Below, piece after piece: positions 29,490 through 41,055 of a stretch of DNA of 64,000 nt. Origin of the DNA: JADLDB01 sp040755835 (GTDB lineage: Bacteria > Myxococcota > Myxococcia > Myxococcales > Myxococcaceae); the NCBI GenBank assembly GCA_040755835.1, contig JBFMAB010000013.1, forward strand, positions 1 to 64,000, given 5' to 3'. The notes below the pieces were generated by a model, which worked only from the letters and a program-made list of their open reading frames with translations, did no database searches and was not told the DNA's origin. The first letter of the stretch is position 1, and each line of letters opens with the position of its first letter. The translations under genes and the position numbers were made by a program.

Positions 29490-30599
29490 CTAGCGACCCT
29501 TCCCCAGGAAGTCCTTGATCGAGCCGTAGATGCCGTCCTTGTCGGCGATCTCGCTGAGCGCCATCTTGTCCGAGTCGCCGAGCTGCTCGCGCAGATCCTT
29601 GATGAACTGGCCCGACCCGTACGGCGACTCGACCTGGCCGTACGCGAACTGGTTCACCACCGGCAGCATGTCCGTCTTCAGGATCTCGATGCACTGCCGC
29701 GTGTCGTCCGCCGACCAGTTGTCGCCGTCGGAGAAGTGGAACGGGTAGATGTTCCACGACGACGACGGGTAGTCCGCCTTGATGATGTCGCGGCACAGCT
29801 TGTAGGCGCTGGAGATCATCGTGCCGCCCGACTCGCGCGTGTGGAAGAACGTGTCCCGGTCCACCTCGCGCGCCACGGCGTCGTGAATGATGTAGCGCGT
29901 CTCGAGGCCCTTGTACTGGTGGCGGAGCCACGTATCGATCCAGAAGCTCTCGATGCGGACGATCTCCTTCTGCTCGTCGCCCATCGAGCCCGACACATCC
30001 ATCATGTAGATGATGACCGCGTTCGTCTCGGGCAGGTTCTCGAGCTTGTACGTGCGGTACCGCACGTCCTCGCGGATCGGGATGATGACCGGCGAGTTTG
30101 GATTGTACGTGCCCATCGCGATCGAGCGCTTCAACGCCTCGCGGTAGGTTCGCTTGAAGTGCCGAAGCGACTGCGGGCCGACGGTGTTGATGCCTGTGTA
30201 CTTGATGCGCGTGGTGACGATCTTCTCGGTGCCCCTGTGCTCGATGTTGGGCAGCTGCAGCTCCTCCGCGAGGATCGTCGCGAGCTCCTCGAGCGAGACG
30301 TCGACCTCCAGCACGTGCTGGCCTTCGCCCTCGCCGGCCTTGCCCGTGCCGTCGCCCGGCTGCGGCTGGCCCTGGCCGATCTGATCGCCGGGCTCGCCGT
30401 CGCCCTGGCCCACGCCACCCTGCCGTGAGCCGTGCTTGAAGCGGGGCACGTCGATGAAGGGCACGGGGATGGAGATGAAGTCCTTCCCCTTCTTGCCCAG
30501 CATCTCGCCCTGCTGAACGTACTTCTTGAGATTCTGCTTAATCTTCCCGCGGACGATCTGCTTGAAGCGGCTGTGGTCCTGGTCGATGCGCAAGGCCAC
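29490..30599 (-). CDS. yeaH: YeaH/YhbH family VWA-domain protein (DUF444)
   Basis: A 369-residue DUF444 protein. The N-terminal part is basic and contains a Gly/Gln-rich low-complexity linker at about residues 58-95. The C-terminal half is a von Willebrand A-like domain with the metal-binding DVSGSMG motif at about residue 200. The family is co-operonic with PrkA-type kinases and SpoVR in proteobacteria and Bacillus (YhbH). It starts three nt after the prkA stop, and spoVR starts three nt after its stop. Confidence 0.94.
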   Translation of the reverse strand: MALRIDQDHSRFKQIVRGKIKQNLKKYVQQGEMLGKKGKDFISIPVPFIDVPRFKHGSRQGGVGQGDGEPGDQIGQGQPQPGDGTGKAGEGEGQHVLEVDVSLEELATILAEELQLPNIEHRGTEKIVTTRIKYTGINTVGPQSLRHFKRTYREALKRSIAMGTYNPNSPVIIPIREDVRYRTYKLENLPETNAVIIYMMDVSGSMGDEQKEIVRIESFWIDTWLRHQYKGLETRYIIHDAVAREVDRDTFFHTRESGGTMISSAYKLCRDIIKADYPSSSWNIYPFHFSDGDNWSADDTRQCIEILKTDMLPVVNQFAYGQVESPYGSGQFIKDLREQLGDSDKMALSEIADKDGIYGSIKDFLGKGR

Positions 30600-30602
30600 G
30601 TG

Positions 30603-32666
<2,064 letters not shown>

Positions 32667-32823
32667 GGGGGTGTCGGTTCCTTGCCCTTCCGAGGTCGGC
32701 CGGAGAATCAGTCTCCCCCGCCGCGGGCTTGGACCGCGGGGTGCGACACGGGGCGAAGAAACATCGAAATCGTCCCCAGTATACGGGGCGCATGCCGTCA
32801 CATGCACGCACCTCTCCACCAGG
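32667..32823 (-). promoter_or_regulatory. Upstream region of the prkA operon
   Basis: Two weak promoter candidates read toward prkA. TGGAGAGGTGCGTGCA (minus strand, 32818-32803) has GG and GC separated by exactly ten bases, as in sigma54 promoters, with about nine of twelve consensus positions. TATACT (minus strand, 32783-32778) is a good -10 hexamer but lacks a clear -35. Enterobacterial yeaGH is known to be sigma54/NtrC-controlled, which makes the first candidate worth noting. Confidence 0.25.
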
Positions 32824-34485
32824 TCAGGGGGGGGCGTCCACCCACACCTGGCGCAGGTCGTACCAGACCACCGACGGCGCGAGGCCGTGGACGCGCGCCT
32901 TCGCCGCGTCCAGTGTCTGCCGGTTCGTCATGAAGAGGTAGGGCTGCGTCTCCACCAGGCGGCGGTGCACCGCGCGCTCCAGCTCGCGGCGCTTCGCCAC
33001 GTCGAACTCGCCGCGGACCTGGTCGAGCAGGCGGTCGAGCTCCGGGTCGCTGAAGCCGACGAAGTTCGAGCCCCCGTCGATCTGCGAGGAGTGGAAGTAC
33101 GGGTACACGTCGTGCTCGCGGTCGAACTCCGTCCACACGCGGCTCACCACCTCGAAGTCGCGCTTCGCCACGCGCGCGCTCAGCGTGGCCGTCTCGACCT
33201 TCTCGATCCCCAGCTCGACGCCGACCGGCTTGAGCTGCTCCTGCAGCAGCGGTACCAGCTTGCCCAGGCGCACCGACGCGGACGGCAGGAGGAACGTGAA
33301 GCGCAGCGGCTTGCCGTCGCGGTCCCGCACGCCGTCGCCGTCGGAGTCGGTGAAGCCCGCGTCGGCCAGGAGCGCCTCGGCGGCGGGCGGCGAGAAGGGC
33401 ACTGGGCCCAGGCCCGGCTCGCAGGAGTCGCTGCCGTGCAGGAACGGGCAGCTCGTCGGCAACTCGAGATCGAGGTCGACGACCCTCGCCACCAGCGTCG
33501 CGTCGTAGAGGTGCGCCAGCGCCCGCCGCACGCGCACGTCGGCGAAGGCCGGAACCGCTTCATTCCACGCGATGTAGGAGAAGCTGTTGTCCGCCGTGCG
33601 CAGCCGCCGGTACGACTTCGCCCACGCGTACTTCGGATCGTCCTGCTCCATCGCCCGCCACAGGACGGGCTGGATGCTGGTCATCACGTCGAACTCGCCC
33701 TTCTCGAACATCGCGCCGGCCACCGTGTGGTCCTTCACGAAGCGAAAGACGATGCGCTCGAGGTACGCCGCGCCGCCGGGCCGCCGCTCCAGGGTCAGCG
33801 CGCTGCCGCGCTCCCACGCCTTCACCACGAACGGTCCGCTGCCCACCGGCGCCTTCGCCAGCTCGGACCAGTCACCGGCCAGCTGCGCCGCCGAGTAGAT
33901 CGGCAGTCGTACCAGCGCCCGCAGCGCGGCGGGCGACGGCGTTGCCCACGTGCATTCGACGGTCCGCTCGCCCTTCTCGGCGCAGCCTGACAGCCCGGCC
34001 AATTCGCCGCGCGCGGCGCCCGTCGCGCGCCTCGGATCGAGCACCGCCGCCACCGTCGCCACCACGTCCTTCGACGTCACGGTCGCGCCGGTGGAGAAGG
34101 TGGCGCCCGCGCGCAGCGTGAAGCGGGTGACGTGGTGCTCGTCGCGCTCGTCCCACGCCTCGGCCAGCGACGGTTGCAGCGAGAAGTCCTTCGGATCGAC
34201 GGCCAGCAGCGACTCGACGACGAGCTGCCGCGTCAGCCGGGCCACCCACGCGTCGTGAAACGCGTCGTCGAGGAAGTTGAGGCCCGCGGGCTCGCTCATC
34301 ACTCGAACGACGAGAACACCGCCGTCGGTGGGGCTCCCCGTTTCGGGCAGCGGCATCCCGTCGAGCCAGGCCTGCGACACCTGCGGCGTGGACGGTGCCG
34401 AGGCGGCGTCGGCGTCTGACTTCGAGCGACAACCTCCACAGGCCGCGAGCGCAGCGAAGACGAGTCCGACGACGAGGGGCCTCAC
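32824..34485 (-). CDS. Peptide/oligopeptide-type solute-binding lipoprotein
   Basis: A 553-residue family 5 extracellular solute-binding protein (DppA/OppA type). The lipobox ends at Cys16 (LAAC). Family segments include 'LQPSLAEAWDERDEHHVTRF', 'ATVTSKDVVATVAAVLD', 'APVGSGPFVVKAWERGSALT', 'FEKGEFDVMTSIQPV' and 'DVRVRRALAHLYD'. A short Asp-rich loop, 'DSDGDGVRDRDGKPL', looks calcium-binding and is common in this subfamily. No permease or ATPase gene is adjacent, so it is an orphan binding protein; the substrate cannot be told from sequence. It stops 157 nt before prkA on the same strand. Confidence 0.92.
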   Translation of the reverse strand: MRPLVVGLVFAALAACGGCRSKSDADAASAPSTPQVSQAWLDGMPLPETGSPTDGGVLVVRVMSEPAGLNFLDDAFHDAWVARLTRQLVVESLLAVDPKDFSLQPSLAEAWDERDEHHVTRFTLRAGATFSTGATVTSKDVVATVAAVLDPRRATGAARGELAGLSGCAEKGERTVECTWATPSPAALRALVRLPIYSAAQLAGDWSELAKAPVGSGPFVVKAWERGSALTLERRPGGAAYLERIVFRFVKDHTVAGAMFEKGEFDVMTSIQPVLWRAMEQDDPKYAWAKSYRRLRTADNSFSYIAWNEAVPAFADVRVRRALAHLYDATLVARVVDLDLELPTSCPFLHGSDSCEPGLGPVPFSPPAAEALLADAGFTDSDGDGVRDRDGKPLRFTFLLPSASVRLGKLVPLLQEQLKPVGVELGIEKVETATLSARVAKRDFEVVSRVWTEFDREHDVYPYFHSSQIDGGSNFVGFSDPELDRLLDQVRGEFDVAKRRELERAVHRRLVETQPYLFMTNRQTLDAAKARVHGLAPSVVWYDLRQVWVDAPP

Positions 34486-34516
34486 GGGCGGGCAGTGTAC
34501 GCCCGGCGCGGCGCCG

Positions 34517-35905
34517 TCAGGCGATCTTGGTGTCGACGGGCCGCTGCACGGCCATCACGACCTTCGGGAAGAGCTCCTCGGGCATGGAGCGGAGCACCCC
34601 GTACGGATCGCGGAATTGCACACGGCCCCCGGTGATGCGCTCGAGCGTGACCGCGTGGTTGTAGTCGCCCTGGTCGATGTGGAGAATGACGGGCCGATTC
34701 TGCGCGCCGCGCGCATCGAAGCCGCGAAGCGTCTCGAGGACCTTCGCACCTTCCTTTTCGTCCTTGAGGTTGTCGGTCGAATACTGCACCCCGAAGAGCC
34801 TCGTGAGCAGGTTGGCCTGCTGCGACGGCTTGATGCCGCGCTGCTCTTCGCCCGTGCGCGTGTCGACGGACTTGCCGGCGACGGGGTCGAAGTCGAGAAA
34901 ACGGCCGTTCGCGTACTCCATGGCCGCGGTCTGGAAGATGGTCTGCGAAGCCGAGCGCCAGTCGCGCGCCAGCGCCGCCGCGTCGCCCGACTCGATCTTC
35001 AGCTCGCCGCCGCCGCGCATCGTCGCCTTGCCCGCCGGGCCGCAGAGGTCGGCCATGAGGCGCGCGTACTCGGCGGGCTCGTCCGCCACGAGCTCGAACT
35101 GCATCGAGGTGACGGTGCAGGTCGGCGCGGTGCCCTGATCGATGCGGTTCGGGTTGACCACGTCGCGCAGCACGCCGCGCAGCACGGACTCGGTGGTGGT
35201 GTCGCCCGCCAGCTTCGCGTTCAGCGGCTGCTGCGCGAGACGGGCGAGGTTCGACAGCAGCGAGCCGCCCCTGGAGTCCCTGTCACTGAAGAGCCTCGGC
35301 GATTTCTCGAGCGCCGCGCCCAGCAGGCGGAGGCCCTCTTCGTCGAGCCGGCCCATCACCGTCGACAGCTGCTCCTTCGCGGTGGCCGACATCGACTTCA
35401 CGGCCTCGAGGTTCAAGATGCCCTTCGACAGCACCTCGGCGGCGCCCTTCGCACCCTTCGCGAGGTTGTACGCGAAGCTGGGGTTCTCGAGGCGGTCGAA
35501 GATCGCGTTGCGCAGCTCCACGCGCGCCGGATCCTGGTCGGGGCCAACCAGCGCGGAACGCACGGCATCGAAGCCGCCGTCGCCGATGGAGTCGTCCTGC
35601 ACGCCGCCCGTCTTGGCGCGGCCGATGGAGTCGTCCTGCACGCCGCCCGCCTTGGCGCGGCCGATGGAGTCGTCCTGCACGCCGCCCTTCTTGGCGCGGC
35701 CGATGGAGTCGTCCTGCACGCCGCCCTTCTTGGCGCGACCCTCCGACGCCTTGTCCGCCACGCGTGGGGCATCGAAGGCGCTGCCCGCCGAGTAGCCCGT
35801 CCTTTGTGGCGGGGCCGGCTCCGGCGACTTCGCAGGCGTGGACGTCGTGTTGACCGTCACCCGGGGAAGCACCACTCCGCTGCGGATCTTGGGGTCGAAA
35901 GGCAT
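34517..35905 (-). CDS. Putative cysteine-peptidase-like protein with four 13-residue repeats
   Basis: A 462-residue protein without a signal peptide. Residues about 56-108 consist of four tandem copies of a 13-residue unit, GRAK[K/A/T]GGVQDDSI, with almost identical DNA (see repeat at 35583-35738). The C-terminal half carries a possible papain-like triad: Cys in 'DQGTAPTCTVTSMQFEL' at about residue 262, His in 'GDYNHAVTLERI' at about 417 and Asp in 'VQFRDPYG' at about 431. The order Cys-His-Asp fits a papain-fold peptidase or transglutaminase, but no named family is certain. ATG 35905 is preferred (GGGGAGA upstream). It is divergent from the large kinase gene. A secreted-effector role is possible but only inferred. 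Confidence 0.7.
   Translation of the reverse strand: MPFDPKIRSGVVLPRVTVNTTSTPAKSPEPAPPQRTGYSAGSAFDAPRVADKASEGRAKKGGVQDDSIGRAKKGGVQDDSIGRAKAGGVQDDSIGRAKTGGVQDDSIGDGGFDAVRSALVGPDQDPARVELRNAIFDRLENPSFAYNLAKGAKGAAEVLSKGILNLEAVKSMSATAKEQLSTVMGRLDEEGLRLLGAALEKSPRLFSDRDSRGGSLLSNLARLAQQPLNAKLAGDTTTESVLRGVLRDVVNPNRIDQGTAPTCTVTSMQFELVADEPAEYARLMADLCGPAGKATMRGGGELKIESGDAAALARDWRSASQTIFQTAAMEYANGRFLDFDPVAGKSVDTRTGEEQRGIKPSQQANLLTRLFGVQYSTDNLKDEKEGAKVLETLRGFDARGAQNRPVILHIDQGDYNHAVTLERITGGRVQFRDPYGVLRSMPEELFPKVVMAVQRPVDTKIA
35583..35738. repeat. Four tandem 39-bp repeats inside a coding region
   Basis: Units start at 35583, 35622, 35661 and 35700 and begin CCGATGGAGTCGTCCTGCAC on the plus strand. They differ almost only at two bases in the 'GCCCNNCTTGG' part, giving Lys, Lys, Ala and Thr at one position of the protein unit. 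The period is a multiple of three, so copy-number change would keep the frame. The near identity suggests recent expansion. Confidence 0.95.
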
Positions 35906-35998
35906 GGCGGTCTCCCCACATTGTCGCACGGTCTCGGGGGGATGTTGCGCCCCAGAAAATGCCGGGAAAATCCGTAGATTGCGCTAGCTTTTGGCATC

Positions 35999-38900
35999 GT
36001 GGAGGAATTCGGCCCGTACCGGCTGGTCAAGCGCCTGGGCGCAGGCGGCATGGGCGAGGTCTTCCTCGCGCAGCGCGACGCCAGCCCGTCGACGGTGGTG
36101 GTGAAGCGGATCCTCCCGCACCTCACCGAGAACCAGCGCTTTCTCCGGCTGTTCCTCGACGAGACGCGAATCGCCTCGCGGCTCCACCACCCGAACATCG
36201 CGGAGATCTTCGAACTCGGCGAGGTGAACGGCACCTGGTTCGTGGCGATGGAGCAGGTCGCCGGCAAGGACCTGCGCGAGTTGCTCAAACGCGTGCGCGC
36301 GCAGGGCGGCGAGGTGCCGATCGAGGTCGCGCTGCACATCGCCGTCGAGGTGGCGAAGGGCCTCGAATATGCGCACCAGGCTACCGACGCGCAGGGGCGG
36401 CACCTGAAGATCGTTCACCGCGACGTCTCACCGCACAACGTGCTGGTCGCGCGGACGGGCGAGGTGAAGCTGATCGACTTCGGCGTCGCGAAGGCGGCGA
36501 ACAAGTCCGTCCACACGGCCACCGGCATCCTCAAGGGGAAGTTCCCGTACATGGCGCCCGAGCAGGCACACGCGCGGCCGGTGGACGCCCGCACCGACGT
36601 CTTCGCGCTGGGCATCGTGCTGTGGGAGATGCTCACCGGCCGCTACCTCTTTCGCGGGAAGACCGACGCGGCGACGCTGCGGCTCGTGCGGGAGTGCATG
36701 GTGCCGCCGCCGTCGTCGCTGCGGGAAGACGTCCCCGAGGCGCTCGACAGGGTGGTGCTGAAGGCGCTGCGGAAGGAGCCGAAGGACCGGTTCCCGTCGG
36801 CCTCGACGCTCCGCGAGGCGCTCGAGGGCGTGCTGGCGAACTACCCGCCGCCCGACGTGCCATCGTGGCTGCAGGACTACGACGACGTGCCAGGCCTCGA
36901 CGACTCCGAGGAAGCCTGGGAGCCCGTCGATCCCTCGCCGCCGAAGCAGCAGCTCAACTCGGGCGAGGCCGAGACGATCCTCGAGGCCGTGTCGGGGCCC
37001 ACCGTCCCGGTGCGGAAAAGGCAGGACCTCACGCGCTCGGACCGGGTGCCGCCGCCCATCCAGACGCCCGGCGGCGAGCAGCTCCAGCACGCCAGGAAGC
37101 TGCTCGAGCAGGTGTCCGGCCGCCCGACCAACATCGGCAAGCAGCCCACCAGCTTCGTCGGCCGCGTCGGCGAACTGGCGGACCTGCACCAGCTCTTCCG
37201 GCAGGGCGTACGGCTCATCACGCTGCTCGGGCCGGGCGGCACCGGAAAGACGCGCCTGTCGCTGCAGTTCGGGCAGCAGCTCGTCTCGTACTTCGAGGCG
37301 GCCGGGGAGCGCGGGCGGCGCCGCGGCGGCGTGTGGTTCTGCGATCTCACCGAGGCCACCGACGTCGACTCGATTTGCGGCGCGGTGGCGCGGGCGCTCA
37401 GCGTGCCGCTCGTGCCGGGCGACCCGGTGAGGCAGCTCGGGCACGCGATCCTCGCGCGCGGCGAAGTGCTGCTCGTGATGGACAACTTCGAGCAGGTCGT
37501 CGGCTGCGCCTCGGAGACGGTCGAGAAGTGGATGCGCGCGGCGCCGCAGGCGCGCTTCGTCGTGTCGTCACGCGAGCTGTTGCGCGTGCCCGAGGAGACG
37601 GTGTTCGAGGTGCCGCCGCTCCGCACGCCGAAGGAGCAGGAGGTCGCCAGCGCCAGCGCGTCCGAGGCCGTGCAGCTCTTCGTCGAGCGAGCGCGCGCGG
37701 TGCGCCCGAACTGGGAGCCCATCGAGGCCGACGTCGCCGCGATCGCCGAGGTGGTGCGGCAGCTCGACGGCATGCCGCTCGCCATCGAGCTCGCGGCCGC
37801 GCGCATGTCGGTGCTGAGCCCATCGCAGCTCGTGCAGCGACTGCCCCGGCGCTTCGATCTGCTCGTCGACCGCCGCGGCGCCACCGAGCGGCAGGCCACG
37901 CTGCGCGGGGCCATCGACTGGTCCTGGCGCATGCTGACGCCCGCCGAGGCCTCGGCCATGGCGCAGCTGTCGGTGTTCCGCGGCGGCTTCAGCGCGGAGG
38001 CGGTGGAGGCCGTGGTGAGCCTGGAAGGCGGGCTGGCGCCGCTCGAGCTGCTCATGACCTTGCGCGCGAAGTCGCTGGTGCGCGCCTACTTCCCGCACGG
38101 CGACGACGCGCAGACGCGCTTCGGCCTGTTCGAGAGCATCCGCGAGTACGCGAAGGAGAAGCTCGCTGGTCGGCCGGAGGAGGCCGGCGCGCTCGAGCGG
38201 CACGCGGCCTTCTACCTCGCGCTCGGCGAGAAGCTGTCCATCGGCGCGGAGAGCTCGAAGGCGCAGCTCGACGCGCTGGATCTCGAGCGCGACAACCTGA
38301 ACGCCGTCTTCATGCGCGCGCAGGCCGAGGCGGACGACGGCGGCCGGGCGCTCAAGGCGGCGCTGGCGCTCGATCCGCTGCTCGCGCTGCGCGGCCCGTT
38401 CAAGGTACACCTCGCGATGCTCGACGCGGCGCTCGCGAAAGAGACGTCCGACGACGCGGCGCGCGCGGCCGGCCTCGAGGCGCGCGGCCGGGCGCGGCAG
38501 GCGCGCGGGCGCATCGCCGAGTCCGAGGAAGACCTGCTGGCGATGGCGGACCTCGCGCGCACGCTGGGCGACGTCGCGATGGAGGGGCGCGCGGAGTCGC
38601 ACCTCGCGATGATCGAGCGCCTCAAGGGCCAACGCGGTGAGGCGCGCCGGCGGTGCGAGCGCGCGTTGGCGCTGTCCGAGCGCGTCGGAGACCGGCGGAT
38701 GATGGGGCGCACGTTGTCCATCCTCGCGGGGCTGTTGTCGGACATGGGCCGCGAGTCGGAGGCCATGGACACCTACAACGAGGCGCTCGAGCTGCACCGC
38801 GCCGTCGGCGACCGCCGCTACGAGGGCGTCACGCTGGCGAACCTCGGCGTGCAGCAGCAGGCGCTCGGGCTGCTCAAGCCCGCGCGCGCGAACTACCAGG

Positions 38901-39547
38901 CGGCGCTGGCGATCCACCGCGAGTTGGGGAACCGGCGCAGCGAAGGCATCTCGCACATCAACCTCGGCGACCTGAACGCGGACCTCGAGCAGCCGGGGCA
39001 GGCGCGGTCGCACTACGAGAGCGCGCTCGCGATCCTGCGGGAGGTGGGCGCCCGCCGCTTCGAGGGCGTGGCGCTGGTGTCGCTTGGCTCGCTCTTCCAG
39101 CAGTACGGCGAGCTGGACGAGGCCGTCGCGCACTACGGCGAGGGCGTAGCGATCCTCGAGGAGACGGGCGACGCGCGCTACGAGGGCCTGGGCCGCGCCG
39201 GGCTGGCGGCCGCCCGCGCGCTGCAGGGCGCGCTGGACGAGGCGGAGGAGGGGATGGCGGAAGCGACGCGGCTCCTCACCGACGCCGGCGACCCGGCCTT
39301 CCTCGACGCGCTGGACGTCTACCGGGCGCACCTCGAGCTGGCCCATGCGCGGCAGACAGGCTCGGAGCACCAGGCGACGGTGCTCGAGGAGCGGATCGCC
39401 AAGCGCATCGCCCACGCCGAGCGCGCCGGCGCACCGGACGAGCAGCACCCGGGCGGGGTGCCGTCTCCCGCGGACCGTTCGGAGCACGTGCGGGCTGCGC
39501 TGCGATCGCTGCGCATCGCGATGGCGCAGTCCGGCCAGGAAGCATGA
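35999..39547 (+). CDS. Ser/Thr protein kinase fused to NB-ARC-like ATPase and TPR domain
   Basis: An 1182-residue cytoplasmic signalling protein. Residues 1 to about 275 are a complete eukaryotic-type kinase: GAGGMGEV loop, catalytic Lys in 'VVVKRILPH', 'IVHRDVSPHNVLV', DFG and MAPE. A linker leads to a STAND-type ATPase (about 375-700) with P-loop GPGGTGKT near residue 411, 'LLVMDNFEQVV' and 'RFVVSSRELL', as in AfsR/LuxR-like regulators. The last 400 residues are tandem TPRs with repeating 'GD(R/A)R(Y/F)EG' patterns. No DNA-binding domain is seen. GTG 35999 opens the kinase. The stop overlaps the next gene's ATG (ATGA), so a membrane glycosyltransferase is translated with it. Confidence 0.95.
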   Translation: MEEFGPYRLVKRLGAGGMGEVFLAQRDASPSTVVVKRILPHLTENQRFLRLFLDETRIASRLHHPNIAEIFELGEVNGTWFVAMEQVAGKDLRELLKRVRAQGGEVPIEVALHIAVEVAKGLEYAHQATDAQGRHLKIVHRDVSPHNVLVARTGEVKLIDFGVAKAANKSVHTATGILKGKFPYMAPEQAHARPVDARTDVFALGIVLWEMLTGRYLFRGKTDAATLRLVRECMVPPPSSLREDVPEALDRVVLKALRKEPKDRFPSASTLREALEGVLANYPPPDVPSWLQDYDDVPGLDDSEEAWEPVDPSPPKQQLNSGEAETILEAVSGPTVPVRKRQDLTRSDRVPPPIQTPGGEQLQHARKLLEQVSGRPTNIGKQPTSFVGRVGELADLHQLFRQGVRLITLLGPGGTGKTRLSLQFGQQLVSYFEAAGERGRRRGGVWFCDLTEATDVDSICGAVARALSVPLVPGDPVRQLGHAILARGEVLLVMDNFEQVVGCASETVEKWMRAAPQARFVVSSRELLRVPEETVFEVPPLRTPKEQEVASASASEAVQLFVERARAVRPNWEPIEADVAAIAEVVRQLDGMPLAIELAAARMSVLSPSQLVQRLPRRFDLLVDRRGATERQATLRGAIDWSWRMLTPAEASAMAQLSVFRGGFSAEAVEAVVSLEGGLAPLELLMTLRAKSLVRAYFPHGDDAQTRFGLFESIREYAKEKLAGRPEEAGALERHAAFYLALGEKLSIGAESSKAQLDALDLERDNLNAVFMRAQAEADDGGRALKAALALDPLLALRGPFKVHLAMLDAALAKETSDDAARAAGLEARGRARQARGRIAESEEDLLAMADLARTLGDVAMEGRAESHLAMIERLKGQRGEARRRCERALALSERVGDRRMMGRTLSILAGLLSDMGRESEAMDTYNEALELHRAVGDRRYEGVTLANLGVQQQALGLLKPARANYQAALAIHRELGNRRSEGISHINLGDLNADLEQPGQARSHYESALAILREVGARRFEGVALVSLGSLFQQYGELDEAVAHYGEGVAILEETGDARYEGLGRAGLAAARALQGALDEAEEGMAEATRLLTDAGDPAFLDALDVYRAHLELAHARQTGSEHQATVLEERIAKRIAHAERAGAPDEQHPGGVPSPADRSEHVRAALRSLRIAMAQSGQEA

Positions 39548-41055
39548 GCGAGCGCCCCGAGGTGGGCGGCCCGCGCGGGTGGGCGCTGGCGCTGGTGGTG
39601 CTGCTGCCGCGGCTCGCCGTCTTCCCGTGGAACGAGAACCTCGCCGGTGACGCGATCGTCCGGACCTGGCTCGCGCACGGGTGGCTCGGTCAGCCGCACC
39701 TCATCGGCTCGTTCGCCCAGGGTAGCCTGCAGTTCGGACCGCTGCACCTGTACCTGCTGGCGTTGGCGGAGCTGGTGGTGCCGGCGCTGGAGCACTCGGG
39801 CCGGGTGGTGAGCTTCGTCGCTGGTGCGCTGACCGCGGTGCCGCTCTTTTCGCTGACCCGACGGCTGTTCGGCCGGCCGGCGGCGGCCTGGGCGGTGGTG
39901 GGCTTCGGGTTGTGGGGGCTGCACGTGCAGGTGTCCACGACCGCTGCCAGCGAGGCGCTCAACCTCTCGCTCGTCACCTCCGCGCTGGCGCTGGTGCAGG
40001 CGTGGCGCGACGAGGGCCGCCGCGAGGCCTTGCTCGGCGCGGCGCTGGCGCTGAACCTCGCGTGCGCGACGCGCTACGACTCCTGGCTTTTGGTCCCGCT
40101 GGTGGCGGCCACCGTCGCCTGGCACTGCCGGAGTCTCCCCGCGGGCGCCTGGTTCGCGGTGGCGTCGAGCGCCTTCTCCGTCCCCTGGCTGGTGGGCAAT
40201 TGGCTGGACGAGGGCCACCCGCTGTACCCGTTCGTCTTCATCGACGACTTCCACCGCGCGTGGTTCCCGTCGGAGGTCGCGCGCTGGGGCGCGTTCGGCT
40301 ACCGGCTCATCTGCCTCGGCTTCTGGCCGGGCGCGGCGCTGGTGACGCTGACGCCGCTCGTCGCGCTGGCGGGGATGTTGGGCCTCCGGCGCGCGTGGCG
40401 CGAGCGGCGGGACACGCGGTGGCTCGTGCTCCTGGTGGTGGTCCCTCCGGCGCTCTACGCCGGGCGCGCGGTCCTCTTCTCCAGCTTCGTGCCGCTGGTG
40501 CGCTTCACCATGAAGGAGGTGCTGCTGCTGCTCCCCTTCGCGTGGTTCGGCGCGCAGCCGGTACTCTCGCGGTTGTCGCTTCGCGGCCGGCGGGCGACGG
40601 TCGCCGTGGCCGTCGCGTGCGCGGTGGCGTGGCCTGCCTGGCTCGGGTGGTTCTGCTTCCGCACCGAAGGCGCCGTCCCCGACACGTTGCGGCCGATCGC
40701 GCCGACCTCGACGAATCCTCCGCGGTTGATGCGCGTGGCGCGGTGGCTGCGCGACGAAGGCGCGGCGGGCACCGACGGCGTGCTGGTCGACCGCGATCCG
40801 CGCGACTACGACGACATAAACGTCGCGTTCTTCTCGGGCTTCCCCTACGAGCGAATCGTCCGGCGACGAAGCGTCCTCTTCGAGCAGCGCGTGGCGACCA
40901 ATCGCATCGGCTACGTGGTGCGCTTCGAAGGCGGCCAGCTCGAGGCGGAGGGCCGCCTGCAGGTCGGCGCGGGCGGGGTGACCTTCGACGGGCAGCGCTT
41001 CGTGGAGGTCGGCGGCTTCGAGCCGCCCATTCACGTCTACCGACGCGCGCCCTGA
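39544..41055 (+). CDS. GT39/ArnT-like membrane glycosyltransferase
   Basis: A 503-residue polytopic membrane protein with about ten hydrophobic helices between residues 15 and 375 and a soluble C-terminal domain. The early loop 'PWNENLAGDAIVRTWLA' with acidic residues, and 'ATRYDSWLLVPLVAA', resemble the dolichyl/undecaprenyl-phosphate sugar transferases (GT-C fold, PMT_2-like), which move a sugar from a lipid carrier to a protein or lipid on the outer face of the membrane. The acceptor is unknown. It overlaps the kinase gene by four nt, which suggests the kinase and transferase act in one process. Its last 19 nt overlap the convergent TPR gene. Confidence 0.82.
   Translation: MSERPEVGGPRGWALALVVLLPRLAVFPWNENLAGDAIVRTWLAHGWLGQPHLIGSFAQGSLQFGPLHLYLLALAELVVPALEHSGRVVSFVAGALTAVPLFSLTRRLFGRPAAAWAVVGFGLWGLHVQVSTTAASEALNLSLVTSALALVQAWRDEGRREALLGAALALNLACATRYDSWLLVPLVAATVAWHCRSLPAGAWFAVASSAFSVPWLVGNWLDEGHPLYPFVFIDDFHRAWFPSEVARWGAFGYRLICLGFWPGAALVTLTPLVALAGMLGLRRAWRERRDTRWLVLLVVVPPALYAGRAVLFSSFVPLVRFTMKEVLLLLPFAWFGAQPVLSRLSLRGRRATVAVAVACAVAWPAWLGWFCFRTEGAVPDTLRPIAPTSTNPPRLMRVARWLRDEGAAGTDGVLVDRDPRDYDDINVAFFSGFPYERIVRRRSVLFEQRVATNRIGYVVRFEGGQLEAEGRLQVGAGGVTFDGQRFVEVGGFEPPIHVYRRAP

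Noticed and set aside
35583..35738. CRISPR array
   Set aside because: The four 39-bp units are directly tandem without spacers and lie in frame inside a gene.
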